Source: Oryzias latipes (Eukaryota; Chordata; Actinopteri; Beloniformes; Adrianichthyidae). From it: a stretch of DNA of 64,000 nt. The stretch covers positions 4,559,807 through 4,623,806 of the forward strand of contig NC_019866.2 in NCBI RefSeq assembly GCF_002234675.1, read 5' to 3'. The translations under genes and the position numbers were made by a program. The notes beneath the pieces were generated by a model that was given only the letters and a program-made list of their open reading frames with translations, ran no database searches and was not told the DNA's origin. This document shows positions 11,501 to 22,100 of this stretch, piece by piece (position 1 is the stretch's first letter; each line of letters begins with the position of its first letter).

Positions 11501-12410
11501 CAAAACAAAAAGTCAAAGAAAACTATATTTTAGTATGTGTTTATGTTATTTATTGAGGTTCAGAGCTCCTCAGAAATGATATTTTGCCATTGAGACCTTA
11601 TTTCATGAGTCAAGCAGCGTGAACGAGCGTCCGAAAGGTCTTCCGGCCCCAAAATGAACATTTTTTTCAAGTTCATGTCCATCTGTCCCTCTGGTCTGAA
11701 TGTGCATGTTGCTGCAGGTTTTGCTTGGCCGCTGCTTTACCCAAAGAAGGTTCATCTGCTCAAAGGGTTAGACAGTCAGATCGTCTCGCCATTTTCAAAC
11801 GATTGACTTTGGTTGGTGTGTCTTGATTACTCTCTGTCTAGTATCAATCTGGAGTTAAGGTTACAAACCAAGCCACAACTTGGTTTGAAGCCTAAGTACT
11901 GACAGGAGCCATTTATAGGTTTAAAACACCTCAGCCAGCCACTTGAATGAACATTCTTCCTCTAAGTCCACGATCAAAACCCTCCATCCTTAGAACAAGC
12001 TGTCATTTCCGACCGCTAACCAAGCCGTGGTCTTTTCATGTCTGGACTGCCTCAGCATTTAAAATGGCTAAACGTTACCATCCCTGCTTTGAATCTTCCG
12101 CCTAGAGGGGCTAAACATGATGGGAGGTTTCTCCAGCAGTTTGATTTTTTTCAGGAAACCCAGACCTCATGTGGACACAGCTCATCTGTCCAAAGAACAA
12201 AGTTCTTCTGGACAGAATCTTCTTCCTGAAGGTCTGTTTTTCGGCAGACGAATCTTTAGAACTTCCTCTAAGTTCTTTATCTGTTCTCTACCACTCAGAC
12301 ATCATTTCATGTGTTTTATAAGTACTGCCTAATTGTTAAAAAAAACGTTTTCCATTAGATGGTCACTAATTTTCTACTTCAAGAATGTGGAGTACATGCT
12401 CACCAGCAAA
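11501..12410. other. Intergenic DNA, degenerate repeat-like
   Basis: The segment at 12030-12330 reads like part of an old DNA transposon on the minus strand, with a CAGAAGAACTTTGTTCTTTGGAC-type block shared by many fish repeats. No frame or terminal repeat lets me assign it. No host gene is seen. Confidence 0.4.
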
Positions 12411-12414
12411 CATG

Positions 12415-12970
12415 ATGCTGCCGGTTTTAAAATCGCTGCATTGGCTCCCTGTGTGATACAGGATTGATTTTAAAATTCTTTTAATGGTTTCTAAATGTTT
12501 TTATGGTCTTGGGCCTTCATATTTAAATGATATTTTTTTTAAATATGAGCCCTCGCGGACCCTGAGGTCCTCCGGTGCTGGCCTCTTAGTTGTTCCTAAG
12601 GTGAGGACCAAAGCTGACGGGGAGGCTTCGTTCTGCCATTACAGCCCCTCGCCTGTGGAACAGCCTGCCGAAAAACCTAAGGGCCGCAGAGACTGTAGAG
12701 GTTTTTAAGAAGAGGCTCAAGACCCACCTTTTTAATTTAGCTTTTAGTTGATTTTAACTGCTAATTTATTCTATTGGTTTTGCTGGGGCGGCTGGAGTCT
12801 AACTTTGCAGCCTCACTGCAATAGGTCATGGGTCATATGTTTTAACAGAGTGGAGTGGGAAGGGTGGGTTGGGTTTTTACTGTAATATTGTGTGTTTTCT
12901 GTTTTTAATCTTAAAGCTCTTCGAGCTGCCCAAATGCATGAGAAGCCCTATTTTATAAATAAAGAACATT
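12415..12970 (+). mobile_element. L2/CR1-type LINE, 3' end (C-terminal reverse transcriptase part and 3' UTR)
   Basis: The plus strand encodes LKSLHWLPV-like residues, then YRIDFKILLMVFKCFYGLGP, SYLNDIFF, SRTLRSSGAGLLVVPKVRTK and a shifted RLWNSLP-like block. This is the familiar C-terminal end of fish L2-clade LINE ORF2. The reading frame is broken at least once. The element is 5' truncated, as most LINE copies are, and ends near an AATAAAG-containing tail. Confidence 0.75.
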
Positions 12971-12974
12971 TTTC

Positions 12975-14849
12975 AAAAGCAAAAAAATATAGTTTAAGAA
13001 AAAAATGTCATAAGAATAAGAATTCTTGGTAAGTTTTTATTTTTATTTTTTTAACCCGTTTGGCAGATTTTTATCAATTTATAAAAAGAAGTGTTTTTAA
13101 ATTTTGGGAATTTTTGACTTATTTCCACAGGTGGCCTGTTTTTGCAGAAAACACAGAACATATATCACCAAAAAACGAGGCATAAAAATGTACAGATGGA
13201 CTCTGCTTAGCGGAAACCAATGTATAGTGTATAGAACATAAGAATGAGTAACTGAATACCGAAATTAACGCTGTAATTACCTTCAGAAAGTAAGTGTGAA
13301 GCCTGCATGTTTCATCGTACTCAGTGAAGAGAAGCGGTCAATAATCCTTGGCTTAATTCAAAATAGCATGGAGGTAATTTATACTTAAGTAACTCAATTA
13401 GCATTGCTGTAAGTGTGTAGGAAAAACATATTCAGTCATGTTAAAGTAATAAAAACAGATGTTGGCAGGAGCTGACAGACGGATTTCTCTAAACACGTTA
13501 GCAGCAAACACTTAAAACCAGTGATGACGGCTGAAAAAAGAAAAGCAGAAAATAGATCAGGCGCTTTTTAGGATAAAAAGGATGTTTGTCTGCTTCACAT
13601 AAATATGCATGTGGTCCCTCTCATGGAAACATTCTTTGCAATGAAGGTCTTAATGTTAATCTGACTCAATCACCTGCTTAAAAAATACATTTTATCCCTG
13701 TCTTTGAACTTCTGATGTTTGAGAGCAATGCGCTGGACACAGGCCATTTTTCACCGCCAACGTTTACAGCAGGAGGGGGGAAAGTAACAACCGAAAGACA
13801 GCCTGCCAGCAGGAAACCGCGTTCTCCTGCAGCTCTGGCCCAACTCCAGCCTCCAACTTGTGGTTTGTATTTGCCAATGATTTGCAAAGAGTGACAGCAT
13901 CACCTCTTCCATGTTGACTCATAGTAATAATTCTTGTTTTTAGATCTGTAACCAGTCACAGGTGAGGCGCTGTCCCCAGCTTGAGTTAAAAACATGTGGT
14001 GTCCTTTCTTCACCTCTCCCACAGCAACAAAAAACAAAATTTAAACAGTGATATCAGCCCCAATATTTCACCTCACTCACAGAAAGATAAGAAGTGTGAC
14101 CCCGGTCATGCTTTCTTGAAGGTGAAGCTGAGCTGCTCCTTTGTTGTGAAACGCCTATCTGTGTGTAAGCAGTGCAACATCTGTGTTTTATACAGTCTGA
14201 ACACTCGCAGGTTTCCCTCAGATCTGCAGCCACGGTGCTGACACTGCGCTGCAACCTGTGCGCCATTTGCCCCATTTATGCAATCAGGATGTGAAGGAGA
14301 GCAGAGGCGTGATTGATAGTGTGGATCACTTTTACACCGCAAAGCCAAAAGAGGAAAACGGAGAGTGTCGGGCAGCGTTTTGGGGAAGGACAAAGCAGGG
14401 GAGAACATCAGGAGGTTGTGAGAACATGCTGTTGTAACTCTTCAGTGTCAGCACATCTTTGATTTTTCTTTTCTCATTTTTGAGTCATAAAACCATTAGA
14501 TGTGTCTGACTAGGAATGGTGTCAGAGATCTTCAACAGCACTTACCAGAGGAAATATCATTCTTGTGAGCTTTTTGTCCCAAAGACGGTGATTCTCTCAC
14601 ATCTGCCGAGTCATGTTTGTGGGGCAGTACTTTAACTTGACCATTAAACCTTGATCAGTCCATCTGAGTTCAAAAATCTCTAATTTAAGGTAAAAACATA
14701 GGAAAACTATGAACAATTCATGTAAAACATTTTTTAAAAGATTTCAATTTTTGCATTTTTTTCTGTGCTTTTAGTTAAACAAAAAAAAGCCCTGCACGTC
14801 AAATCTCAATTTACAAAATTTGAATAGTCTGTAATAGTTTGGGCAACTG
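12975..14849. other. Intergenic DNA without recognised features
   Basis: AT-rich sequence with no supported gene. The part at 13290-13460 has low repeat content and several TAATTG/CAATTA-type cores and might be a conserved non-coding element. That is a guess without an alignment. Confidence 0.45.
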
Positions 14850-15365
14850 AGAAAGAACATCAGCAATGGTCAGAATTGAGCTCAGTGATCCAAGGATGGA
14901 GCTTCTCCATTGGCGTTCCAAACAGGAATTGCACATTGGCCCCAAAAAGCCTAAATCCCATGGACTTCTATTGAGAAATAAACGGCTATCACTCAGTCAT
15001 TCTATTTGTCAGAATTACCGTTCTTGCTCTGCTACTTTTTTTTTTTAGCATCCTCTTGATAGGATATTTTTTCCTGTGGTGCAGGTTATGCAAGTAATGA
15101 ACTGACCAATCAGGTGCCTCAATATAAGTAGCCTGCTGGTCCCCACGTCCTTCCAAACCTTTGCCTTCAAGGGATAGGGGTGTGGACTTCCAACAAGCTC
15201 AATCCTGATTGGAGAGAGTGGTTGCCATAGAAACAGTGACTCAGGCCGACTCGGACCAATCAATGCTTGAAAAAATTGCAGCTTATCTGATTAGCCAGAA
15301 TTAAGCCATTTTCTAAGAGTGACGTCACATTCGCTCCATCCAGCTCTCATTTACAGGCAATGAGT
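14850..15365 (+). repeat. Dispersed repeat family B, copy 2 (uninterrupted)
   Basis: This copy runs from the ATTGAGCTCAGTGATCCAAG region through CCCATGGACTTCTATTGAGA, GTTGCCATAGAAACAGTGA, CGACTCGGACCAATCA and TAAGCCATTTTCTA to TTACAGGCAATGAG. It serves as the template that shows copy 1 was interrupted. It is probably a non-autonomous DNA element. Confidence 0.6.
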
Positions 15366-17804
15366 TTTTCCTGCAGGAGAGCTCAGCATCTGCATTAGAA
15401 TTCTTCCATTTCACTTGTCGGTTGTTGCTCAGCTTCGCCTCTTGAAGTTGACAAACACAAAGAGCCGTTTTCAAAAACGGACCTCAGTTTTTGTGGAACT
15501 CCAACAAACCACAGTAATCATCTAAATGGATTAGCTGCTTCACCCTATAAGGGCTGTTTTTCATTAGACTGTAAAGCATCCGAGAGGAAACTGTTTCTTC
15601 ACCGTAAATCAAACAGAAATGCTACTACTTCACCACACAACTGTTTTCAATCCAAAAATGCTGCATCTTTGTTATTGACACAAAGTACCGTCTTGACATT
15701 ACAAGCACTCCCACATCAATCAATCTATTAAATAATGATGAATAATGAGTTTAATGATGCTTCTCCATGCAGGTTTGTGAGCACTATGTGGTACTTCCTC
15801 CTGATTTGGCTGTTTTTATTGGCAGTTTTGACCGAGGCACCCGTCCGTCTCTGCGTGTGTTTGTTAGGTGTGCAGCCGTCCTCTGTTTCCATCCCCATCA
15901 TGCGTTCTGTCTCGTTGGCTCCGATCAGACGCCAGAACTGGTCGTGCTCACTCAACCGTTTTTTGTGGCTGGCTTCAAATGTGCTGGAAATCCTCAACAC
16001 AGAGTCAAAATAAACCTGTGTGTGTGTGAGTGAGTGTATGGACAATACTCATTGCTTCTTTAAATACGTGTTTGTTCACCTGGTTTCATTTCCTGTCCTT
16101 GTTTTCTACTTTATCTCATTGTGCAGAAGGGCTGGTTATATATCTGTGGTTATACAGCGTGCATCCCAATAACCTCTTTACATCCCTTTATGTTGTTGTC
16201 ATTCAGGCTGCGAAGCTCAGGCTTTCTCTCAACCATCTATTCCCTTTTCCAGGAAAGACAAGGCTGTATAAAAACCCCAGCTCCATTCACAGCTCCTGCC
16301 GTGTCTCGGACAACCTCAGTGGTGTCGCGCTAAATAAACACTTTATTTCTTTGAATTGCAACTTTTGAGATTATATCTTAAACTAAATGACATTTTACTC
16401 TGAAAGGTGAGCCATGTTTTCTAAAACCTATTTAATCTTTGAATTCTCTTATTTCTTAAAACGGGAAATGAAGCTGTGCGGCTTTCTGCATCCAAAGTCT
16501 TCTCTTTTTTTTAAAAGAAACGGTGGTATCCGGAAAAAACATCTCTCAAATAAGTGTTTGTAAAAAGCTGCACAGTTATCTAAATTTGACTCTAAGGTTT
16601 TAGGCCAAAAGCACAGATTATCTCTCCTGAGACCCCAGTAAGGAGCGGTTAGCAGTTCTCTGTAGTGATCTTAACCAGAATGGAGGCTTTGGTGTCCCAC
16701 AACATGCCAGAACTTCATTGAACGCAGGTGAGGCAGCTGTGCACATGTGTCAGATGCTGATTCCTTAAAGTGTCAGATGTGTTTCAGGCCCTGTGAGGTG
16801 CTGCAGGCTCACTGCAGTGATAAAAGGCTCTGTCTTTGTCCACAGCTGAGATCTGTCTGCATGAAGGTGAGCTTAACTTCATCATGGAAGGACTACAAAC
16901 ACGGTAAGCCCACGCTGATTTCTCCAAGGACTCCCCTCTCATCCCTCCCTGCTCCTTGTGAAGCAGATGGCGTCGTCATTTCTAACATGCACCGCGTTCC
17001 ATTTCCTCTTTTGTGGCCTCCATTTGAGGGGTTAATGATTTAACGAGTGAGGAACAGACACATTTCCAAAAAAGTGCTGGAATTTGGTGGACTGGTGTGT
17101 AGTCATTTTCCCTAATTGTTTCCTGAACTTTGCCCTTGAGATTCCCCTCGACCTGGCTTTGTCCTGATGAGGCGGAATGACAGACGTGGATGTGGGAAGA
17201 TGGAATACGGGAGCGCGTTTGGTTACTGGGGTTGTGTGTTTGTGTTGCTTCGGCCCAGGTGGTACGAAACCCAAATGCACCTCATTTACTTTTGACACAC
17301 ACTCCTCCATCACCTCAACACCCGATGCCTGGATTTGTTCAGGCCACTCCTGAACGATTCCAGGGAAATTGTTCCCATAGGTTGAATGAAAACGAGCTCT
17401 CAATCAGGTCAGTCGTTCCCACATTATTTATTGATTTGTTTGTATTACCAAGAATATTTGTGAAGTGAAGGCTTGGACTGATTTTTCCTCCGTTTTCCAT
17501 CCAGAAGGATGTTTCCTTTTATCCATTTTTCACAACCTCCAAGAAAATTCCAAAGCTGTTTGTCCATAAAGTCTCCTTTGACTTCATAAAATCCTAAAGC
17601 AGTGGCACATGGCCACTTGTCACTATTTATCAAATGTTAGAAATGTACAGAAACGACAGAAAGAGCCCCGGAATGGGATGCAGCTGTGCACTGGAGTCTG
17701 ACCGGCAGAGCTGCGCTCGCCACGTTCACAACGTCCGTGTGCTAAAAACATAGATGAAGCAGGACTTGAGCTTTACACAGATGGAAATGTGTTTTTTTTT
17801 ATAT
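15366..17804. other. Intergenic DNA without recognised features
   Basis: Several overlapping reading frames of 60-120 codons occur on both strands between 15.7 and 17.4 kb. None shows a recognisable domain or a convincing exon pair. Confidence 0.45.
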
Positions 17805-18185
17805 ATAAAACCAGAACACAAAAGCCCCAGTGGTCTTTTAATCCCGATTATGCCATTTTACCCAAAATCCCGTGTTGTTTTCTAGGACATAGTTTCTATA
17901 GAGCGGCAGGCGTTCATTAGAAATTTCCCTCTGAGTTCTGGGTGTGAAGTAATCCCACTGCACTTCCCATCATCCATCTGTGTACACACTTTCCTGTTAG
18001 CATACAGCCCCTCACACCCTTAGCCTAACATGAGTGGCGCAACAAATATGGCGAGCAGTATCAGAGCTATGCAGCCGTACAGTTTCTGGAGGAAAACTGA
18101 GACGTGCATGGATCTAGTCGTATACAAGACTCCTCCCATCGGGACGCCATTTTGACAAAACCACCCGCCACCAATTATGTGTGTG
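17805..18185 (+). mobile_element. MITE family A copy 5, 3' truncated
   Basis: The family A left half is recognisable. Shared blocks include CCCAGTGGTCTTTTAAT, GATTATGCCATTTT, GACATAGTTTCT with GAGCGGCAGG, TAGCATACAGCCCCTCACA and AACATGAGTGGCGCAACA. The right third and its terminal repeat are missing. Confidence 0.7.
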
Positions 18186-18189
18186 GATT

Positions 18190-18312
18190 TTGTAATTATT
18201 AGGTTTTACACCGGTTTATGCTTTGTCTTTGTACATGAGAGAATAAGTTACTGGGGGAGATTCCATGTATTTTCGCTCATACTTGGCCAATAAAGCTGAT
18301 GCTGATTCTGAA
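18190..18312 (+). mobile_element. 3' tail of a 5'-truncated LINE
   Basis: The segment ends in CCAATAAAGCTGATGCTGATTCTGAAT. This is the short tandem GATTCTG-type 3' tail common on fish non-LTR retroposons. No coding part is left. It directly follows the truncated MITE copy 5. Confidence 0.6.
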
Positions 18313-20898
18313 TAGAAATACAGCATTAACTGTCAGAAATGCAACGTATGGTTTTGGATTCAGTTTCACGCTTGACTGCTTCTCAACACCTTCAGTGTGA
18401 TAGATTAGTGATTCAACAGAAAGCAATTTCTAGTTATAGCTTCATCTTTTTTTTGTGTTTCTGTGGGACAACGGTTGAGTTTCATTGAATTCATTATTAA
18501 GAAGTTATTTAATTGTGCTATTAGAAGAAATGTGCAGCTCGTGTCTAGAAAACCGATGCTGCAACAGTAACTCATCCCAGGCTTGAGACATCCACATTTT
18601 CGTGTCACCTTTCATTAGTTTGCCCTGAAAAAATCTGGGAGGGTCTCAGTTTAAACTCAACCCAGAAGTTTTTCTGAACCTAAAAGTCAGAGTTCAGATG
18701 ACATCAGCTAAGGTGACAAAGCAGGTGTTTGTTTCGAATTATGAAGCGACTAAGAGAAAAAAAAAAAACTGGTCAAGGTTTGCGCTCAGAGACGGAGAAA
18801 CTAAACATGGACACCGTCAAAACGTAAGATCTCCCAGTAAACCAGGAGCAGGTGTGAAGACCTATAACATAAAAGAGGGAAGTTGCAGGAACATGACTAA
18901 CATGAACTTTACTTGAGTGAAAGTTCACGAAAGTCATATGCGGGACAACATTTGCACCAAAACAGCTGAAAAATAGATGCACTTCAAGAAACCATTTCTG
19001 CTCCACAAAACCATCATCTAGTTTAATCAAATTAGATTTTTTCATGTACTGAGAAGATTGCCCCCCCTCCCCCCATGAAGGCACACACTCCACTGTGTCC
19101 CAGTCCTCTCCTGTGGGATGTCGTAGTACGGCGGCTTGAAGGAAAGTGGAGCATGGATGGTTTTAAATTGTCCCTCCTCATCCTCCGTCCTCCATCCTCA
19201 TTCTCTCTGCCCGGCTTCCCTCCTCCACCTGAAAAAATAGTCAGCAGTGAAAGGCGATCCGGGGCATCCAGTGGGGGGGGGTCGTGTCGGTGGCTCTGCT
19301 GATGGAGATGGATGTGGTCTCAGAATTGTCTCCTGAACAGCCTCCACAGCACCAGGGGGAGAGTGGGGGAATGCATTTCTCCTGCGCCTCCTCCCTCTTT
19401 ACAGACCTGCTGTAATGAGCGGGGAGGGCTCACGACTCGATTTGAGGGAGGCGGGGGGGCTGCAAAGAGGACAGGGTGGCAGAGAAAATGAGCGTCGGGA
19501 AAATAAAGTGGAGCAACGACACGCTGACAACAGAGGAAGATGGGTTACTTGACGGGGGGGGGACTGAAGCAGTAATGATGCTCAAGAAAATATCATGCAA
19601 AAAGAGCAGCGGCAAGATGAAGACTGATGGAGAAAAACAGACCATGTTTGCACAATTATCTTTGCTTTAGAGCCTCTCCTGAGTCCCTGCCTGAGGTTCC
19701 ACACAGATTACATTCCTTCCCTCTTTATCTCAGTTTTCGTGGAGGTTTTTGAGTTGAAGGAAATTTCTTTGTTAAGAGGAGAGCAATGCCCGGCTGAGAA
19801 AAAGCCGGTAGACCCCAAAGATAGAGGCAGCTGAGAGTGCAAACGGTCTCCTCTGCAGTCCTGAAGTTTGCTGTACTCCAACAAGCAGAGTTGGTTTGCA
19901 TTCGTATTTCCAGAGGTTGCTTTGTGGAATGTCCCTCTTTTCAAACCTCACACGTAAAAGATTGTATGCCGTGATTATTGTTGTTTATATCTAACTCCAG
20001 TCACGCCTTAGTTCCTTTTAACTAAGAAAAGGAAAATTGTGAGTTCAGGGAACCAAGCTTCATATGACAGAAATGTCTGCGACAACAGAGCCTCTAAAAG
20101 CTCTTTCTTCAAACAAATATTAAAAGAAAATTTCAGTTTTTTGGACCCAATCCACCTACCGTAGTCCACTTTGCTATGTTTTTAATTAAATAAAAAGGGT
20201 GGGGGGAACTCACAGGAAGGAACTCATTATTTCATCTAACACTTTCAAACTTAAGCTCACAGTCTGCTCTATAATTACAGGGACCAGAAAAACCCAATTT
20301 AAACTGGCAATGAAAGGGTTACACTCCTCACACTCCTGCCTTACATTTGCAATTAAGGTAACTCGGCCATTAAAGCAGTGGACTGTTGAGTCTACCAGTC
20401 CTTCAAGCTTATGAATTATTCTGTGTCTGACTTGTTTAACAGCCTTTAATGGGGGAAAAAATGGTCTTAAATAACTTTCTTTGTTTGATTTTGTTTTAGA
20501 AATGAACTGAAATGCAAAGTGACCCTTGAGTGGAAGGCAGGTGTGAGGAAGCCACCGCTTCATTTAGTGAATGGATGTATGTAGAACAGAGACCAGCAGT
20601 CCCTGTTCTTTTTCTGAACAGGAAAGTTTAGTTTGTGTTTTAAGTAAAAAATGTGCAAACAGCTCTTTCTACTTTGGTCTGGTTATAGATATTTGGTTAT
20701 GGATCCTATAGATACTGTAAGGTTAGAAATGATCGTCTATACTAATTTTTGAGTTTTAGTTTGTTTCTTTCTGATTTATTTCCTCCTGGATGTATTTACA
20801 GGCAGGGGTGGGTGGGGTCACTTCATATTTAAGCAGGTTCTGATGATGAGAGAAAAATGGTGAAGATGTGTTTCTTAAACTCTACCTGCGTGAATTTT
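18313..20898. other. Intergenic DNA, partly G+C-rich
   Basis: The stretch 19050-19460 has raised G+C and several G or C homopolymers. No exon with recognisable protein similarity was found on either strand. Confidence 0.45.
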
Positions 20899-21250
20899 TT
20901 AAAGAGCCACTCTAATGACAATGGGGGGTTTTTTTTAAACATGTTTTTAGCATTTTTCTGATGGTGGGAGATGTATACACAGAAAATGAAGCTTAATTTC
21001 TTAGTATTTCATTTCTCAAATCATTGTGAATCAGGAGCACAGGAAATGCGCACACGCTTCCTGCTCCGTCCTCTCAACAACTGGCTCTGCACCAATAAAG
21101 CCGCCCACAACTCAGAGGAGAAATTCTAAGAAATTCCTGCCACTCTGCAGAAACAATGTCCTAGAAAGATTTTTATATAAAAACAGCGTAACCATGCTTA
21201 AAAGACCACCAGGAACACATGTAACCATTGTGCTATCCTAGCCACTTTAA
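20899..21250 (-). mobile_element. MITE family A copy 6, internally deleted, TTAA ends kept
   Basis: The left end is TTAAAGAGCCACTCTAATGA and the right end is CCACTTTAA. The copy is 352 bases, so about 250 bases of the interior seen in copies 2 and 4 are gone. Both TTAA flanks survive. Confidence 0.72.
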
Positions 21251-22100
21251 CATTGGGAGTTGGGTCATCTAGACCCACCAGACAGTGTGTTAAACCTTTT
21301 TTCTTGAATGATTTGTGGTCTTCACTGGTGTCCATGGATTACATGAAATCTTTCCACCTTTGTCCACCTTTGTCATGGTAGGGAGAACACGTCAATGGAA
21401 GGGTGGGGTCATCTAAGATTGCACAAGGGTTAAAACAGATCAAAAGATGATCAGAGACTGGGTTAGGTTCTGTATTTGTTAGTTCTTTAAAAAAAAACGA
21501 TTTTATTCTTTAATAACAGATAATCCCTGTTATTGTGCTTATTAGCTTTAATGTGCTTTGTCATTAATGTTTGCCTGTTTTTTGAACAGATGTTTCTAGT
21601 CTGTTTATTTGTACAGAGAAAATTATTGTATTTGTAGATTATGCATTAGTCCTGCTGGATTGCATTTATTTTAGTTAGCATTTTTTTACTTTTTCTCATT
21701 GGTTAACACACACTGACAAAGGTTAAAACATCTTTCATTTTATTCAACGCACCAACATTTTCTAATGAGTGCAGTTGCTAATATTGTAACTTGCAATGAA
21801 AGTAGCTGTCATTTTAACAAAACCAATTTCTAGTCTACAGGAAACCCATTCCATCTCATCTATTAGAGGATTTCTTTTGATTTTAGACAGAACTAAACCA
21901 TGTAGAATGGATCAGAAGAATCTTTTGAAGTTGTAATAAAAAATGGATGAGAAGAAATTCAAACACATCCACTCCTAATACAACAGTTCCCTCTTGTGGA
22001 CAAATATATTTACAAAATTCTCACCTCTCAATTAAAGGAAGGATTTTAATAATTAGACAAATGAGACGACAAGGGGATAAATGAAAATGTTTCTTCCTAA
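21251..22100. other. Intergenic DNA and presumed 3' UTR of the GIMAP gene
   Basis: AT-rich sequence follows the stop codon of the minus-strand GIMAP gene. A minus-strand AATAAA lies at 21744-21739 and would give a 3' UTR of roughly 370 bases. No other gene is seen. Confidence 0.45.
21739..21744 (-). terminator. Candidate poly(A) signal of the GIMAP gene
   Basis: AATAAA on the minus strand, 357 bases past the stop codon. It is the nearest canonical signal I found. Confidence 0.4.

Noticed and set aside
12030-12330. Transposase-like stretch on the minus strand
   Set aside because: Some blocks resemble those in common fish repeats, but no frame of more than a few residues matches a transposase, so I do not assign a family.
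15728-16045. Overlapping open frames on both strands, the minus one reading FDSVLRISSTFEASHKKRL and on
   Set aside because: It looks protein-like for about 45 residues, but I recognise no family. Three frames are open together, and no clear acceptor/donor pair bounds it. I leave it as unproven.
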